NCBI GenBank assembly: GCA_029547805.1
Contig: JAKPOP010000017.1
Location: 310,001 to 374,000 of the forward strand
Direction: 5' to 3'
From: Deltaproteobacteria bacterium
Lineage (GTDB): Bacteria; Myxococcota_A; UBA9042; DTJE01
DNA length: 64,000 nt
Below the pieces are notes generated by a model. It had not been told where the DNA came from. It saw nothing but the letters and a program-made list of their open reading frames with translations, and searched no databases. Positions within the stretch are counted from its first letter, which is position 1. Each line of letters starts with the position of its first letter. Shown here piece by piece: positions 1 to 8,764 of the stretch. The position numbers and the translations under genes are program-made.

Positions 1-3000
1 GACGCGAACGGGGTCCGGGCATCGGCCCTCGGCGCAGTTCCGGGCGGGATAGAACACGCCCCCGTCGCACTGGGCCTCGGCGCAGGGCAGGGTGTGGAAG
101 GAGTGCACACAACCCTGAATCTGGTCGCAGGAGTCGCTGGTGCAGTAGTTGCCGTCGTCGCAGGAGATGGTCTCCCCGGCCAGGCAGAGGCCATCCTGGC
201 ACCGGTCGTTCCGGGTGCAGGGACTTCCGTCCTCGCAGGGAAGCGTATTGTTCCGGTGGTAGCACCCCTGGGCCGGGTCGTCGCAGAGGTCGTCGGTGCA
301 GGGATTCCCGTCGTCGCAGTCGAGACCGTCCCCGGAGCACCGCCCCCGCTGGCACCGGTCGTTCTCCGTGCACTGGTTGCCGTCGTTGCAGGGGAAGCCA
401 TCGGCGACGGCCTGGAAGTAGCAGCCCTGGAGAGGGTCGCAGTGATCCGTCGTGCAGGGGTTGTCGTCGTCGCAGACCCGCCGGGGCCCTCCAACGCAGC
501 GTCCGTCCACGCAGACATCCCCGGTGGTGCAGAGGTCCCCGTCATCGCAGGCGCCGACGACAGGCTCGTGAACGCATCCCAGGCCGGAGACGCAGGAGTC
601 CCGGGTGCAGGCCTCCCGGTCGTCGCAGTCGGCGGAGGCGCCCGCCAGGCAGACGCCCGAGAGACAGGCATCCCCGACGGAGCAGGGGTCCCCGTCATCG
701 CAGGGCGCCCCATCGCGCACCTGGAAGCGGCACCGCCCCATCACGCAGGTCCCCGGGGCGGTGTAGCAGGGGTTCGGGGCCACCGAGCAGTCGATCCCCT
801 CGCAGGGGTCCCCGATGCAGGCGGTCCCGGAGCACCCGTAGGTGCAGATCCACTCCTGTCGCTGGTACTGGCACTCCCCGGCCACGCAGGTTCCTTGCTG
901 GCTGTAGGAGATGATCACCCCGTCATCCTCGAGGCAGACGTTCGGCGGCGGGGTCTCGCAGGAGACGGGCCGTCCCCGGCATCGCCCCTGGTCGCAGGCA
1001 TCGTTCCGGGTGCAGGCGTTCCCGTCATCGCAGGCATCGCCCGAGACCGGCTGGTGCACGCACCCCTGCCCCCTCTGGCACAGGTCCGCGGTGCACGGGT
1101 CGCCATCGTTGCAGTCCACCGCCGTTCCCCGGCAGGTCCCCGCGGTGCACCGGTCCCCCACGGTGCAGTCGTTTCCGTCCTCGCAGGCCAGGCCGTCGAG
1201 CGGGAGGTACTCGCAGGCCCCGGCGTTGCAGCGATCCTCGGTGCAGGGGTTCTGGTCGTTGCAGAGGGGACTTCCCAGGCACTCCCCGGCCACACAGACG
1301 TCGTTCTGGGTGCAGGGGTCCCCGTCGTCGCATCGCGAGCCACTGGACGGTTCCGACACGCATCCGAACCCCGCCTCGCACCGATCGGCGGTGCAGGGGT
1401 CCCCGTCGTCGCAGGTCCGAGGGGACCCGCTCCGACACGCCCCGGAATCGCAGAAATCCCCCTCGGTGCAGGGGTCTCCATCCTCGCAGTCCCCCGAACG
1501 GGGCTCGTGGTAACAGCCCACCAGGGGGTCGTCGCACAGGTCCACCGTGCAGGGGTTGCCATCATTGCAGTCCAGGCCCTCGCCCCGGCACTGCCCCCCA
1601 AGGCAGCGGTCCCCGGCGGTGCACCCGTTCCCATCATCGCAGGATTGCCCTTCGTTGGTCGGGTCATGGCGGCATCCCTGGCCCGGCTGGCACCAGTCCC
1701 GGGTGCAGGGGTTGCCATCGTCGCAGGGGTCCACCTCCCCCCCGACGCAGGCCCCCTCGTTGCAGTGGTCCCCGAGCGTGCAGGGTTCCCCGTCACTGCA
1801 AAGGCCCGCCACCGCCGTGTGCTCGCAATTCCGGAGCGTCGAACTGCACGCATCGGCCGTGCAGGAATTCCCATCGTCACAGGAACGCTCCACGCCCCGA
1901 TGACAGGTCCCGCCGGCGCAGAAGTCCCCCACGGTGCACCAGTCCCCGTCCTCGCAGGAGGCGCCATCGGCGACCGGGTATTCGCACAGGCCGTCGCGGC
2001 AGGTCCCGGGGCCCTGACAGGGACCCGGCGGGACCGAGCAGTCCACGCCCTCGCAGGGGTCTCCCAGGCACCTCCCATCCTGGCAACCGAGGCTGCACAG
2101 GTGTCGAGACTCGGGATAGATGCAGTCCCCCTCCCGGCACTGCCCGGCCGAGGCATAGGTCACCCGCGTGGAGCCGTCGCACCAGGCCGCCGGGGGGTCC
2201 TGGCAGGTCCGCGGGGTGCCCTGGCACCGCCCGTCCAGGCAGGCATCCCCATCGGTGCAGAGGTCGCCGTCGTCGCAAGGATCCGTCAGCGCCTCGGTGC
2301 GGCAGGTCCCGTCGAGGCAGAAGTCCCGGGTGCAGGCATTGCCATCATCGCAGAGCAGCGGAGCCCCCCGACATTGCCCGTCCTGGCAGGTGTCCCCCTG
2401 GGTGCAGGGGTCGCCGTCACTGCAGTCCCCCGTCCGGGGGAGGAAGACGCAGCCGGTGACGGTACAGGCATCCTCGGTGCACGGCTGCCCGTCGTCGCAG
2501 AGGGACTGTCCGCGGCAGACCCCCGTCTGGCACCGGTCGGGGCCCGTGCAGGCCAGACCGTCGTCGCAGGTGGCCCCGGTCAGAGGAGCATGGCGGCACT
2601 CCCCGGCCACCGGATCGCAGGAGTCGCTCGTACAGGGGTTGTCATCCCGGCAGTCCCGCTGCGTGCCGATGCATTCCCCCCCCTGGCAGTGGTCGTCCAC
2701 CGAGCAGAAGTTTCCGTCGTCGCACTCGCCGTCCACTGGAGAGTGCTGGCATCCCTGCGAGGCACTGCACAGGTCCAGGGTGCAGGGCTTCCCGTCGTCG
2801 CAGTCCACGGGCCGTCCCGTGCACCGGCCATCCCGGCACTGGTCCGACTCGGTACAGGCATCCCCGTCGTCGCAGCGGACATAGTCCCGCTGGGCCTCGT
2901 AGCCACAGAACCCTGCCAGGCATCGGACCACCTGGCAGGCCACCGACGGCAGCAGCGGCAGGCACTCCTCGTCCCGGACGCAGTGGAATCCCCCCTCGTC

Positions 3001-3357
3001 CCCGGAATCCCCAGGCCCGGGGTCCTCCGCGTCTCCGCCCGGATCCCCCGGGAGATCGACCGGGAGGTCCCCCAGGAGGTCCTCGCCCCCCTGCCCCAGG
3101 TCCTCCTCCCCGGGGTCCTCCAGGACTCCCGGGTCCCTCCGACCGTTGTCCCGGACGTCCCGCGCGTCGGGCAGGTCCCGCCCCTCCCCGGGGTCCAGGA
3201 TGGCGTCCAGGGCGCTGTCGGCCCCGACGTCCTGGACGCCCAGGTCCTCCTCGATCCCCAGGTCGTCGTCCCACCAGGGAGGACGGGTCTTGCCACCGCC
3301 CCCGCAGGCCAGGGTCAAGCACAGGGACCATCCGACCCACCGGACCATCCGACTCAT
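1..3357 (-). CDS. Giant Cys-rich CDDG-repeat lipoprotein (3' end outside window)
   Basis: The frame is open from the ATG at 3357 to base 1, so at least 1119 residues are visible and the C-terminus is missing. An upstream AGAGGT supports the start. The first 18 residues form a signal peptide ending at LTLAC, probably a lipoprotein signal although position -3 is Thr. An Asp/Pro/Gly-rich tether follows to about residue 120. From about residue 162 there are 30 visible copies of a Cys motif that alternates between CDDGNPCTxDxC and CDDGDxCTxGDxC, interrupted twice by a CEGxDCS...PC unit. Repeats of this style occur in large surface proteins of Myxococcota. All Cys are probably disulfide-bonded outside the cytoplasm. 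Function is unknown; adhesion or a surface-layer role is a guess. Confidence 0.85.
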   Translation of the reverse strand, partial: MSRMVRWVGWSLCLTLACGGGGKTRPPWWDDDLGIEEDLGVQDVGADSALDAILDPGEGRDLPDARDVRDNGRRDPGVLEDPGEEDLGQGGEDLLGDLPVDLPGDPGGDAEDPGPGDSGDEGGFHCVRDEECLPLLPSVACQVVRCLAGFCGYEAQRDYVRCDDGDACTESDQCRDGRCTGRPVDCDDGKPCTLDLCSASQGCQHSPVDGECDDGNFCSVDDHCQGGECIGTQRDCRDDNPCTSDSCDPVAGECRHAPLTGATCDDGLACTGPDRCQTGVCRGQSLCDDGQPCTEDACTVTGCVFLPRTGDCSDGDPCTQGDTCQDGQCRGAPLLCDDGNACTRDFCLDGTCRTEALTDPCDDGDLCTDGDACLDGRCQGTPRTCQDPPAAWCDGSTRVTYASAGQCREGDCIYPESRHLCSLGCQDGRCLGDPCEGVDCSVPPGPCQGPGTCRDGLCEYPVADGASCEDGDWCTVGDFCAGGTCHRGVERSCDDGNSCTADACSSTLRNCEHTAVAGLCSDGEPCTLGDHCNEGACVGGEVDPCDDGNPCTRDWCQPGQGCRHDPTNEGQSCDDGNGCTAGDRCLGGQCRGEGLDCNDGNPCTVDLCDDPLVGCYHEPRSGDCEDGDPCTEGDFCDSGACRSGSPRTCDDGDPCTADRCEAGFGCVSEPSSGSRCDDGDPCTQNDVCVAGECLGSPLCNDQNPCTEDRCNAGACEYLPLDGLACEDGNDCTVGDRCTAGTCRGTAVDCNDGDPCTADLCQRGQGCVHQPVSGDACDDGNACTRNDACDQGRCRGRPVSCETPPPNVCLEDDGVIISYSQQGTCVAGECQYQRQEWICTYGCSGTACIGDPCEGIDCSVAPNPCYTAPGTCVMGRCRFQVRDGAPCDDGDPCSVGDACLSGVCLAGASADCDDREACTRDSCVSGLGCVHEPVVGACDDGDLCTTGDVCVDGRCVGGPRRVCDDDNPCTTDHCDPLQGCYFQAVADGFPCNDGNQCTENDRCQRGRCSGDGLDCDDGNPCTDDLCDDPAQGCYHRNNTLPCEDGSPCTRNDRCQDGLCLAGETISCDDGNYCTSDSCDQIQGCVHSFHTLPCAEAQCDGGVFYPARNCAEGRCPDPVRV

Positions 3358-3400
3358 CGTGCACCTCTCGGAAGGCGACGGGAACCCGCTGGCCGACATC

Positions 3401-3406
3401 ATTATA
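3401..3406 (-). promoter_or_regulatory. -10 element TATAAT for the Cys-rich lipoprotein
   Basis: A perfect TATAAT lies on the minus strand 44 bases upstream of the ATG at 3357, which would give a leader of about 37 nt. I see no good -35 at 16-18 bp spacing, and there is no TG extension, so an activator may be needed. Confidence 0.45.
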
Positions 3407-3516
3407 GCGCCAGGAGGACCCCTGGGCCTCCTCCCGTTCCGATCGACGGTCCCCTGGCACCAGATGCCCTCGAAACCCGACCACCGGTGCCCCCGATCAG
3501 ACGACGCGGTTTTGCC

Positions 3517-3545
3517 TTGACGCGCCCAAAATGCCCCGATAGAGT
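3517..3545 (+). promoter_or_regulatory. Sigma-70-type promoter TTGACG-17-TAGAGT
   Basis: TTGACG at 3517-3522 is followed after 17 bases by TAGAGT at 3540-3545. It matches the consensus at 5/6 and 4/6 positions and sits about 60 bases before the ATG at 3605. It is divergent from the TATAAT at 3401-3406. Confidence 0.5.
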
Positions 3546-3604
3546 TAGCCGCCCCGGGGACATCGGGGGCATGACGGCCCGCTCTCGAAGGACGGAATGG
3601 CAAG

Positions 3605-4624
3605 ATGAGCGACACGAACCCGGATCGGCTCCCCAAGGACGTCCATGACCTGCTGCTCCACCGCGAGGAGGAAGAGGCCCGTTCCCTTGCGGACGCACCC
3701 GTGCTGGACGCCAGGCGCCCCAAGCGCGAGAAGTTCTTCACCATCCCGGTCATCGTGGTCATTGCCAGCGTCGCTCTGGCGGCCATCGGACTGCTGGTGA
3801 TCTACAGCAGCGCCGGTCTCCAGGAGCAGTTCGAGGCGATGCTCCGCGGGGAACTGGGGGCCTACAAGGAACAATTGCGCCGGGCCAAGGTCGAGAAGGT
3901 CCGGGAGATCGAATCGGTCACCGGGAACCGCTACGGGTCCCTGACCCTCTTCTACAGCCCCCGGGATGCGAAGGTCACCATCGTGCAGCGGAAGTATGCG
4001 CTGGATTGCACGAAGGCCCAGGGGGAGGACGCCCTGCTCCAGTGCCTGAAGGGCAAGGTGGACTACTCCCAGACCCCCGTGGAGACCCAGGTCGACAACC
4101 CGTCCCTCCACCTGGATCGCTCCAAGCGGGAGGTGGTGGAGCAGATCCCCCTCAACGACATTCCCATCCAGGAGGGATCCGACGACCGGCGCACGATGTA
4201 CCGCTACGAGATGCTGATCACCATCGAGGCCGACGGCTATCACCCCCGGCGGTTCTTCTTGACCGCGGACCGGGAACGGCAGATGGGCGAGGGCTGGGAG
4301 ACGCTCTACTGGGAGCAGCGCGGCCCGAACGTGTGGATGGTGAACTTCCAGGGCGCGGACCTGCTGCCGAAGCCCGAGACCGCCCGGGCCAACTACCAGA
4401 AGGCCCTCCAGGACTGGGAGTGCATCCGGCGGGAGATCGAGGCGAAACGCAAGGCCGGCAAGAGGGTCTCCGAGGACACCGAGAGCGGGCTCTTCATCGA
4501 GATCCTGAACCGGAACGGCTTCAAGACCTTCGAGGAGTTCAACGTCATCGACCAGGAACTGCGCAAGGACGAGAAGTTCGCCCGGGAGTTCGACGCCGAA
4601 CTCCGGAAGATGACCTGCAACTGA
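3605..4624 (+). CDS. Single-pass membrane protein with PEGA-like extracytoplasmic domain
   Basis: This protein has 339 residues. A charged cytoplasmic N-terminus of about 44 residues (HREEEEARS, then a KREK stop signal) precedes one hydrophobic helix at about 45-68. A short helical linker and a beta-rich region follow. That region looks like an interrupted PEGA fold: SLTLFYSPRDAKVTI near 112-127, IPLNDIPI near 181, and a closing ITIEADGYHPRRFFLT strand. Between these halves lies an insertion of about 50 residues with two Cys. The tail is charged and helical and ends in CN. AAGGACGG precedes the ATG. I do not recognise an orthologous family. PEGA modules usually occur in surface anchors or kinase ectodomains. 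Confidence 0.75.
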   Translation: MSDTNPDRLPKDVHDLLLHREEEEARSLADAPVLDARRPKREKFFTIPVIVVIASVALAAIGLLVIYSSAGLQEQFEAMLRGELGAYKEQLRRAKVEKVREIESVTGNRYGSLTLFYSPRDAKVTIVQRKYALDCTKAQGEDALLQCLKGKVDYSQTPVETQVDNPSLHLDRSKREVVEQIPLNDIPIQEGSDDRRTMYRYEMLITIEADGYHPRRFFLTADRERQMGEGWETLYWEQRGPNVWMVNFQGADLLPKPETARANYQKALQDWECIRREIEAKRKAGKRVSEDTESGLFIEILNRNGFKTFEEFNVIDQELRKDEKFAREFDAELRKMTCN

Positions 4625-4645
4625 CCGCCATCACCCCAGGCCGGG

Positions 4646-5107
4646 TCACCCCTCCACACCCTGACGCGACCGGCTGTCCAGCACCAGCGTGACAGGACCG
4701 TCATTGACCAGTTCCACGGCCATCTGGGCCTGGAATTCCCCGAAGACGCAGGGAATCCCGGTGGCCCGGAAGGCAGCCTCGACCCGAGGCCAGAAGGCCC
4801 GGGCCTCCTCCACGGGCATCGCCTCGACGTAGGACGGCCGATTGCCCCTGCGGCAGTCCCCCAGGAGGGTGAACTGGCTCACCACGCACAGCCCGCCCCC
4901 CACCTGGTCCACCGAGAGGTTCATCCTGCCGTCCGGGTCGTCGAAGACCCGCAGCCGGGCCACCTTTCCCACAAGCCAGTCCAGGTCCCCGCCGCCGTCG
5001 CCCCGGGCCAGGCCCACGAACACCACCAGACCCGTGCCCAGGGAGGCGGTGGTCCGCCCCTCGACCCGAACCCGGGCCTCCCGCACCCGCTGCACGACGC
5101 ACCGCAC
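4646..5107 (-). CDS. dtd: D-aminoacyl-tRNA deacylase
   Basis: Dtd removes D-amino acids mischarged onto tRNA, acting as a cytoplasmic homodimer through RNA-based catalysis. The protein is 153 residues, a typical length, with the N-terminal MRCVVQRVREARV signature. It carries the catalytic-pocket motif SQFTL at 77-81 and the cross-subunit motif NDGPVT at 135-140 (Gly-cisPro). It is the last gene of the minus-strand run and begins 30 bases after the stop of the Cys-rich lipoprotein, so it is probably cotranscribed with it. Confidence 0.96.
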   Translation of the reverse strand: MRCVVQRVREARVRVEGRTTASLGTGLVVFVGLARGDGGGDLDWLVGKVARLRVFDDPDGRMNLSVDQVGGGLCVVSQFTLLGDCRRGNRPSYVEAMPVEEARAFWPRVEAAFRATGIPCVFGEFQAQMAVELVNDGPVTLVLDSRSRQGVEG

Positions 5108-5137
5108 GGTCCTCCTCCCGTCCTCGCGATGGGGACA

Positions 5138-7519
5138 TCAGGGACAGGCCAGGGGCAGGCACCCCTTCTCCAGGCCGGACGGGGAGGAGATCAGGGGGGC
5201 TCGGGCCTCCTGGCACGTGACGCCATCTCCCATCCCCGCGCAGTCCCGGTCGTCCTCACAGGCAGGCACGCACCGCAGGTCCTGCTCGTAGGGACTCTGG
5301 GCCGCATCGAGGCATCTCAGCCCCGGGGAGCAGTCCTCGTCCCGGGTGCATGCCACGCACGGCACCGCCTGTCGGCAGAGGGGAATCGTCCAGGAGACAG
5401 GGTCCGCCGACACGACGACCCGAGGCGCACAGGTGGCCCCCCAGGCTGCCAGGGTCCAGCAGTCCTGGTCCCCCTGGCAGGCATGGGTACAGAAGCCCGC
5501 CTGGGGATAGATCGACCGTTCGCAGAACCCCGTCGCGCAATCCTTCCCGTTCCGATTCGGGTCGCAGGGGGTCCCCGGCATCCCGGCCCCCGCCTCCGGG
5601 CGCACGCAGAATCCCCCGAGGACCGGACGCGCTGCAGGGGGACCGAAGACCACGGTCGGGCGACAGAACTCCCGGGGGTCCAGGCAGGAACCAGACGAGA
5701 AATCGCAGGGTTCCAGGCTGCTGTCGCCCGAGACCGCCACGCAGACCGAGGCCCGAAGGTCATCACCGGCGTACCAGGACCCCATCCGGTGCACGACCCG
5801 CGATTCGCAGAGGAACCGCAGCCGCCGGTCCCGCCAGAATCCCTCCACGGGGCAATCCTCGTTGCGAAAACAGGGGGCCGTGCAGAAGCCTGGGACCTGA
5901 TTGGCGACATCCTCGTCCAGGCAGAGGACACCGGCACAGGGCGACTGGCCCGATCCGCAGGGTGCCCCTGGCCCCTGGTCCGAGGCCTCCTTCTCCCGAC
6001 AGACCCAGGCGACCTCCGTGGGGTGGTCCACCAGGACGTAGGGTGCGCAGGCCCCCTCACCGCAATCGCCATCGGTTCCACAGGGCGCGCCGCCAGCCTC
6101 CCCCAGGGTCCCGCAGAGGGGCACCGGCAGCGGGAAATCCGCCTCCAGCCCCTGGGAAAGGGCCAGCGTGTACTCCCGGACCACGCACCGCTGCCCGGAC
6201 GAGCAGTCCTGGTCGGAGGTGCACAGGGCCGAGCAGCGCTCGTCCAGGCAGTACTCCCGGTTCGCACAGGGGCGGTCCGGCAGCCCGTCGCCGGATGCCT
6301 CGTTGCACGACTCCCCCAGGTCCGCCCCCCCGGCGGTGCGCCGGACGCATCGCCCGATGGGGTCCCCCGGAAGCCCCTGGATCATCCGCACGGGGTCGTG
6401 AAGGCAGTAGTAGCCCTGGTCGCGACAGTCCGCGTCCACCTGGCACGGTCGAGGACCACAGGCCACGAAACTGCCCAGGAGGTCCCGGACGACCACGCCG
6501 GTCTGGCAGGTCCAGGCGCTGCAGTCGCCGTCCGTCTCGCAGGTTCGAGAGGAACCGTCGCACCGTCCTTCCTGGCACCGGGCACCCTCGGTCCGGCAGG
6601 AGCGGTCGTCCACGCAGGGCAAGGTGCACCCCTCCTGGGTACAGGCCCAGGACTCGCACCGGGTTGCGGTCCGGGTGGTGTCGTCCCAACCGCAGGGACC
6701 TCCCACCCCCTGGGCCCCGGCCGGGACCGCCAGGCACCGGGCCTCCAGGTTCCCCCGGACCTTCACGAACCCGCAGGCCTCCCCGGCCGGGCAGGGGGTC
6801 CCGTCATGGCAGGGGGTGAAGGAGGAGCGGGGCAGACAGCGGCCCTCGGGGGACGATGCGGAGGCCCCGGCCTCGACGCAGGCCCAGGTCCCGCCGGGAA
6901 AGACCCCTTCCAGGGCCCCCTGGCAGTCCCCGGGAGGGGCGTCCCCATCGTCGATCCCGTCGGGGAAGGGGAGCCCCGTGCCATTCTGGACCAGGTCCCG
7001 GGTCGTCCTGCAGGACCGGGAGCAGGCTCCCCCCGGCAGGCACGGACCGTCCCGGCACTGGTCATCGAGGCAAGCGGGATAGTCCGGGTTCGTGAGCCCC
7101 AGGCCCCAGGCCCAGGGGTCCGTCAGCAGGGGGCCGCACTGCATGGTCGGCCCGCAGGCGCCCCCCAGGGGGGCCTGACGGGACCGCAGGATGCACAGGG
7201 TGCCGTCGTGGGAACAGGCCGTTTCCGGGGGGCAGACTCCGCAGACCCCGCCGCACCCGTCGGGGCCACAGACCTGCCCGTAGCACTGGCGGACACATCC
7301 CCCCGCATCCCCCGGGACCTCCTGACCGCCGTCGGCGTCCCTCGGAAGGTCCCGTCGCCCGTCATCGGGAAGGTCCCGGGTCCCCGGATCCCCGGGTCCC
7401 GGGTCCCCCGGGTCGATCACCTCCCACCCGGCAGGGATCTCTGGGAGGCGGGCGCCTGGCAGGGTGTCGCAGGCCAGCAGGAGCATCGCCACCAGCACCC
7501 CTGCCCTCCGCGTCCTCAT
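5138..7519 (-). CDS. Cys-rich lipoprotein with CxxDxDC repeats
   Basis: The chosen ATG at 7519 has AGGGGG six bases upstream and begins MRTRRAGVLVAMLLLAC, a short lipoprotein signal with lipobox LLAC. An in-frame ATG at 7552 would put charged residues before the signal and has no good ribosome site. The mature protein (about 777 residues) starts with a DPG-rich tether (DPGDPGPGDPG). It then has a CxxxGCGGVCGVC segment and about nine spaced CxxDxDC units, for example CETDGDC, CTSDQDC, CTRDEDC and CEDDRDC. This style is common in secreted deltaproteobacterial proteins. Its position after two glycosyltransferases suggests an envelope role; no enzymatic motif is seen. Confidence 0.85.
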   Translation of the reverse strand: MRTRRAGVLVAMLLLACDTLPGARLPEIPAGWEVIDPGDPGPGDPGTRDLPDDGRRDLPRDADGGQEVPGDAGGCVRQCYGQVCGPDGCGGVCGVCPPETACSHDGTLCILRSRQAPLGGACGPTMQCGPLLTDPWAWGLGLTNPDYPACLDDQCRDGPCLPGGACSRSCRTTRDLVQNGTGLPFPDGIDDGDAPPGDCQGALEGVFPGGTWACVEAGASASSPEGRCLPRSSFTPCHDGTPCPAGEACGFVKVRGNLEARCLAVPAGAQGVGGPCGWDDTTRTATRCESWACTQEGCTLPCVDDRSCRTEGARCQEGRCDGSSRTCETDGDCSAWTCQTGVVVRDLLGSFVACGPRPCQVDADCRDQGYYCLHDPVRMIQGLPGDPIGRCVRRTAGGADLGESCNEASGDGLPDRPCANREYCLDERCSALCTSDQDCSSGQRCVVREYTLALSQGLEADFPLPVPLCGTLGEAGGAPCGTDGDCGEGACAPYVLVDHPTEVAWVCREKEASDQGPGAPCGSGQSPCAGVLCLDEDVANQVPGFCTAPCFRNEDCPVEGFWRDRRLRFLCESRVVHRMGSWYAGDDLRASVCVAVSGDSSLEPCDFSSGSCLDPREFCRPTVVFGPPAARPVLGGFCVRPEAGAGMPGTPCDPNRNGKDCATGFCERSIYPQAGFCTHACQGDQDCWTLAAWGATCAPRVVVSADPVSWTIPLCRQAVPCVACTRDEDCSPGLRCLDAAQSPYEQDLRCVPACEDDRDCAGMGDGVTCQEARAPLISSPSGLEKGCLPLACP

Positions 7520-7553
7520 CGCCATCCCCCTGGAGGCCTTCCGGCGGGTCATG

Positions 7554-8747
7554 CTACCAGAATCGACCGCCGCCTTCCCCTCCCCGGAACTCCCCCGATG
7601 CCTCCTGGGCCAGGGACCGGACCCACCGGGCCCACCGGGGCCCCAGGACCTCCCACCGGTGTTCCCAGGCGGCCTGGCGGGCCTGTTCCCGCAGGCGGTC
7701 CCGATCCGCGGGGGCGTTCGCCAGCCGCTCCAGGACCTCCCGGAGGGCCCCGACGTCCCCGGGCCCCACCGCGACGCCGCCCCCCCACCGACGAACCGCC
7801 TCCCCGCCCCCTCCGGCGTCGGTGGCCACCACCGGAAGCCCCCGGGACCAGGCCTCCAGGATCACCCGGGGCATCCCCTCGACCCGTCCTCCGGGTCCCC
7901 GCCGGGAAGGCACCACCAGCAGGTCTGCCCCGGCCATCTCCCCCAGCACCTCTCGGGGCGAGGTCTCCCCCAGGAACCGGGCCTCGACCTGGAGGTCGTG
8001 GGCCAGCCCCCGCCACCGGGAGGACTCGGGACCGTCTCCGATCATCGTGAGGGTCACCCCCGGCATGCCCCCGAGGGCCCGGATCAACAGGTCGCCGCCC
8101 TTCAGGGACACCATCCGGCCCACGAACAGGACCCGGAGCCGCGGGCTCGTCGAGGGGTTCGCCATGGGGCCCACGGCGACCCCCAGGGGGATCGTGACCC
8201 GGCCGCCAGGGGGCATCGCCCCTCCCAGGATCGAGGCCACCGCATCGCTGACGCAGGCCACCGACCGGGCGGACCCGATCGTGCCCCGCCAGAGGGACGA
8301 GAGGCCCGGGACCCGGGCCACCGCCGGGGGCCCGGAATGGGCGACGATGCCCAAGGGAAGCCCGGTCATCCGGGAAAGCCAGGCCCCGACCAGGCCCATT
8401 GGCCAGACCCAGTGGGCCACCAGGGCATGGAGCCCCAGACACCGCGGGAGGGCCTCCAGGGCGAAGGCCGCCAGGGTTCCCGGGAGCCCGAGGGCCAGGC
8501 CCGGATGCCGGCGAAGTTCCTCCTCGAGACCGTGTCCGTGAAAGCCCCCCTGCCGGGAGGGCAGGATTCGCGGCAGGTAGTCCACCGCCAGGCGATCGTC
8601 GGCCTCGGGCTCCTCCGGGGCCCGGGGAACCAGGACCTGGACCGCGATGCCCTGGTCCTGGACCGCCAGGCACCATTCCCGCACGAAGTGTCCCCGCCAG
8701 TCCCGGGGCCCCAGAGGCCAGGAAGACGTCAGGACCGCCACGCGCAT
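7554..8747 (-). CDS. GT4-type glycosyltransferase
   Basis: Predicted retaining glycosyltransferase of the GT-B fold, acting at the inner face of the membrane on an unknown acceptor. The start is the ATG at 8747 (MRVAVLTSSWP), preceded by GGGGGA. The frame remains open 108 codons further upstream, but that stretch is antisense-like shadow over the preceding gene. The donor-binding C-terminal domain shows LFVGRMVSLKGGDLL near 207-221 and the EGMPRVILE motif at 290-298, the E(x7)E signature of GT4. Length is 397 residues, normal for the family. Its stop lies one base from an alternative ATG of the next gene. Substrate cannot be told from sequence. Confidence 0.9.
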   Translation of the reverse strand: MRVAVLTSSWPLGPRDWRGHFVREWCLAVQDQGIAVQVLVPRAPEEPEADDRLAVDYLPRILPSRQGGFHGHGLEEELRRHPGLALGLPGTLAAFALEALPRCLGLHALVAHWVWPMGLVGAWLSRMTGLPLGIVAHSGPPAVARVPGLSSLWRGTIGSARSVACVSDAVASILGGAMPPGGRVTIPLGVAVGPMANPSTSPRLRVLFVGRMVSLKGGDLLIRALGGMPGVTLTMIGDGPESSRWRGLAHDLQVEARFLGETSPREVLGEMAGADLLVVPSRRGPGGRVEGMPRVILEAWSRGLPVVATDAGGGGEAVRRWGGGVAVGPGDVGALREVLERLANAPADRDRLREQARQAAWEHRWEVLGPRWARWVRSLAQEASGEFRGGEGGGRFW

Positions 8748-8764
8748 CGCCGTCCCCCGCCGAC

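Noticed and set aside
94-3648. Open plus-strand frame of 1184 codons
   Set aside because: It is the codon-register mirror of the Cys-rich lipoprotein on the minus strand. GC-rich codons leave the opposite strand free of stops, the product is low-complexity Val/Ala/Gly/Pro, and it runs past the other gene's promoter into the next gene.
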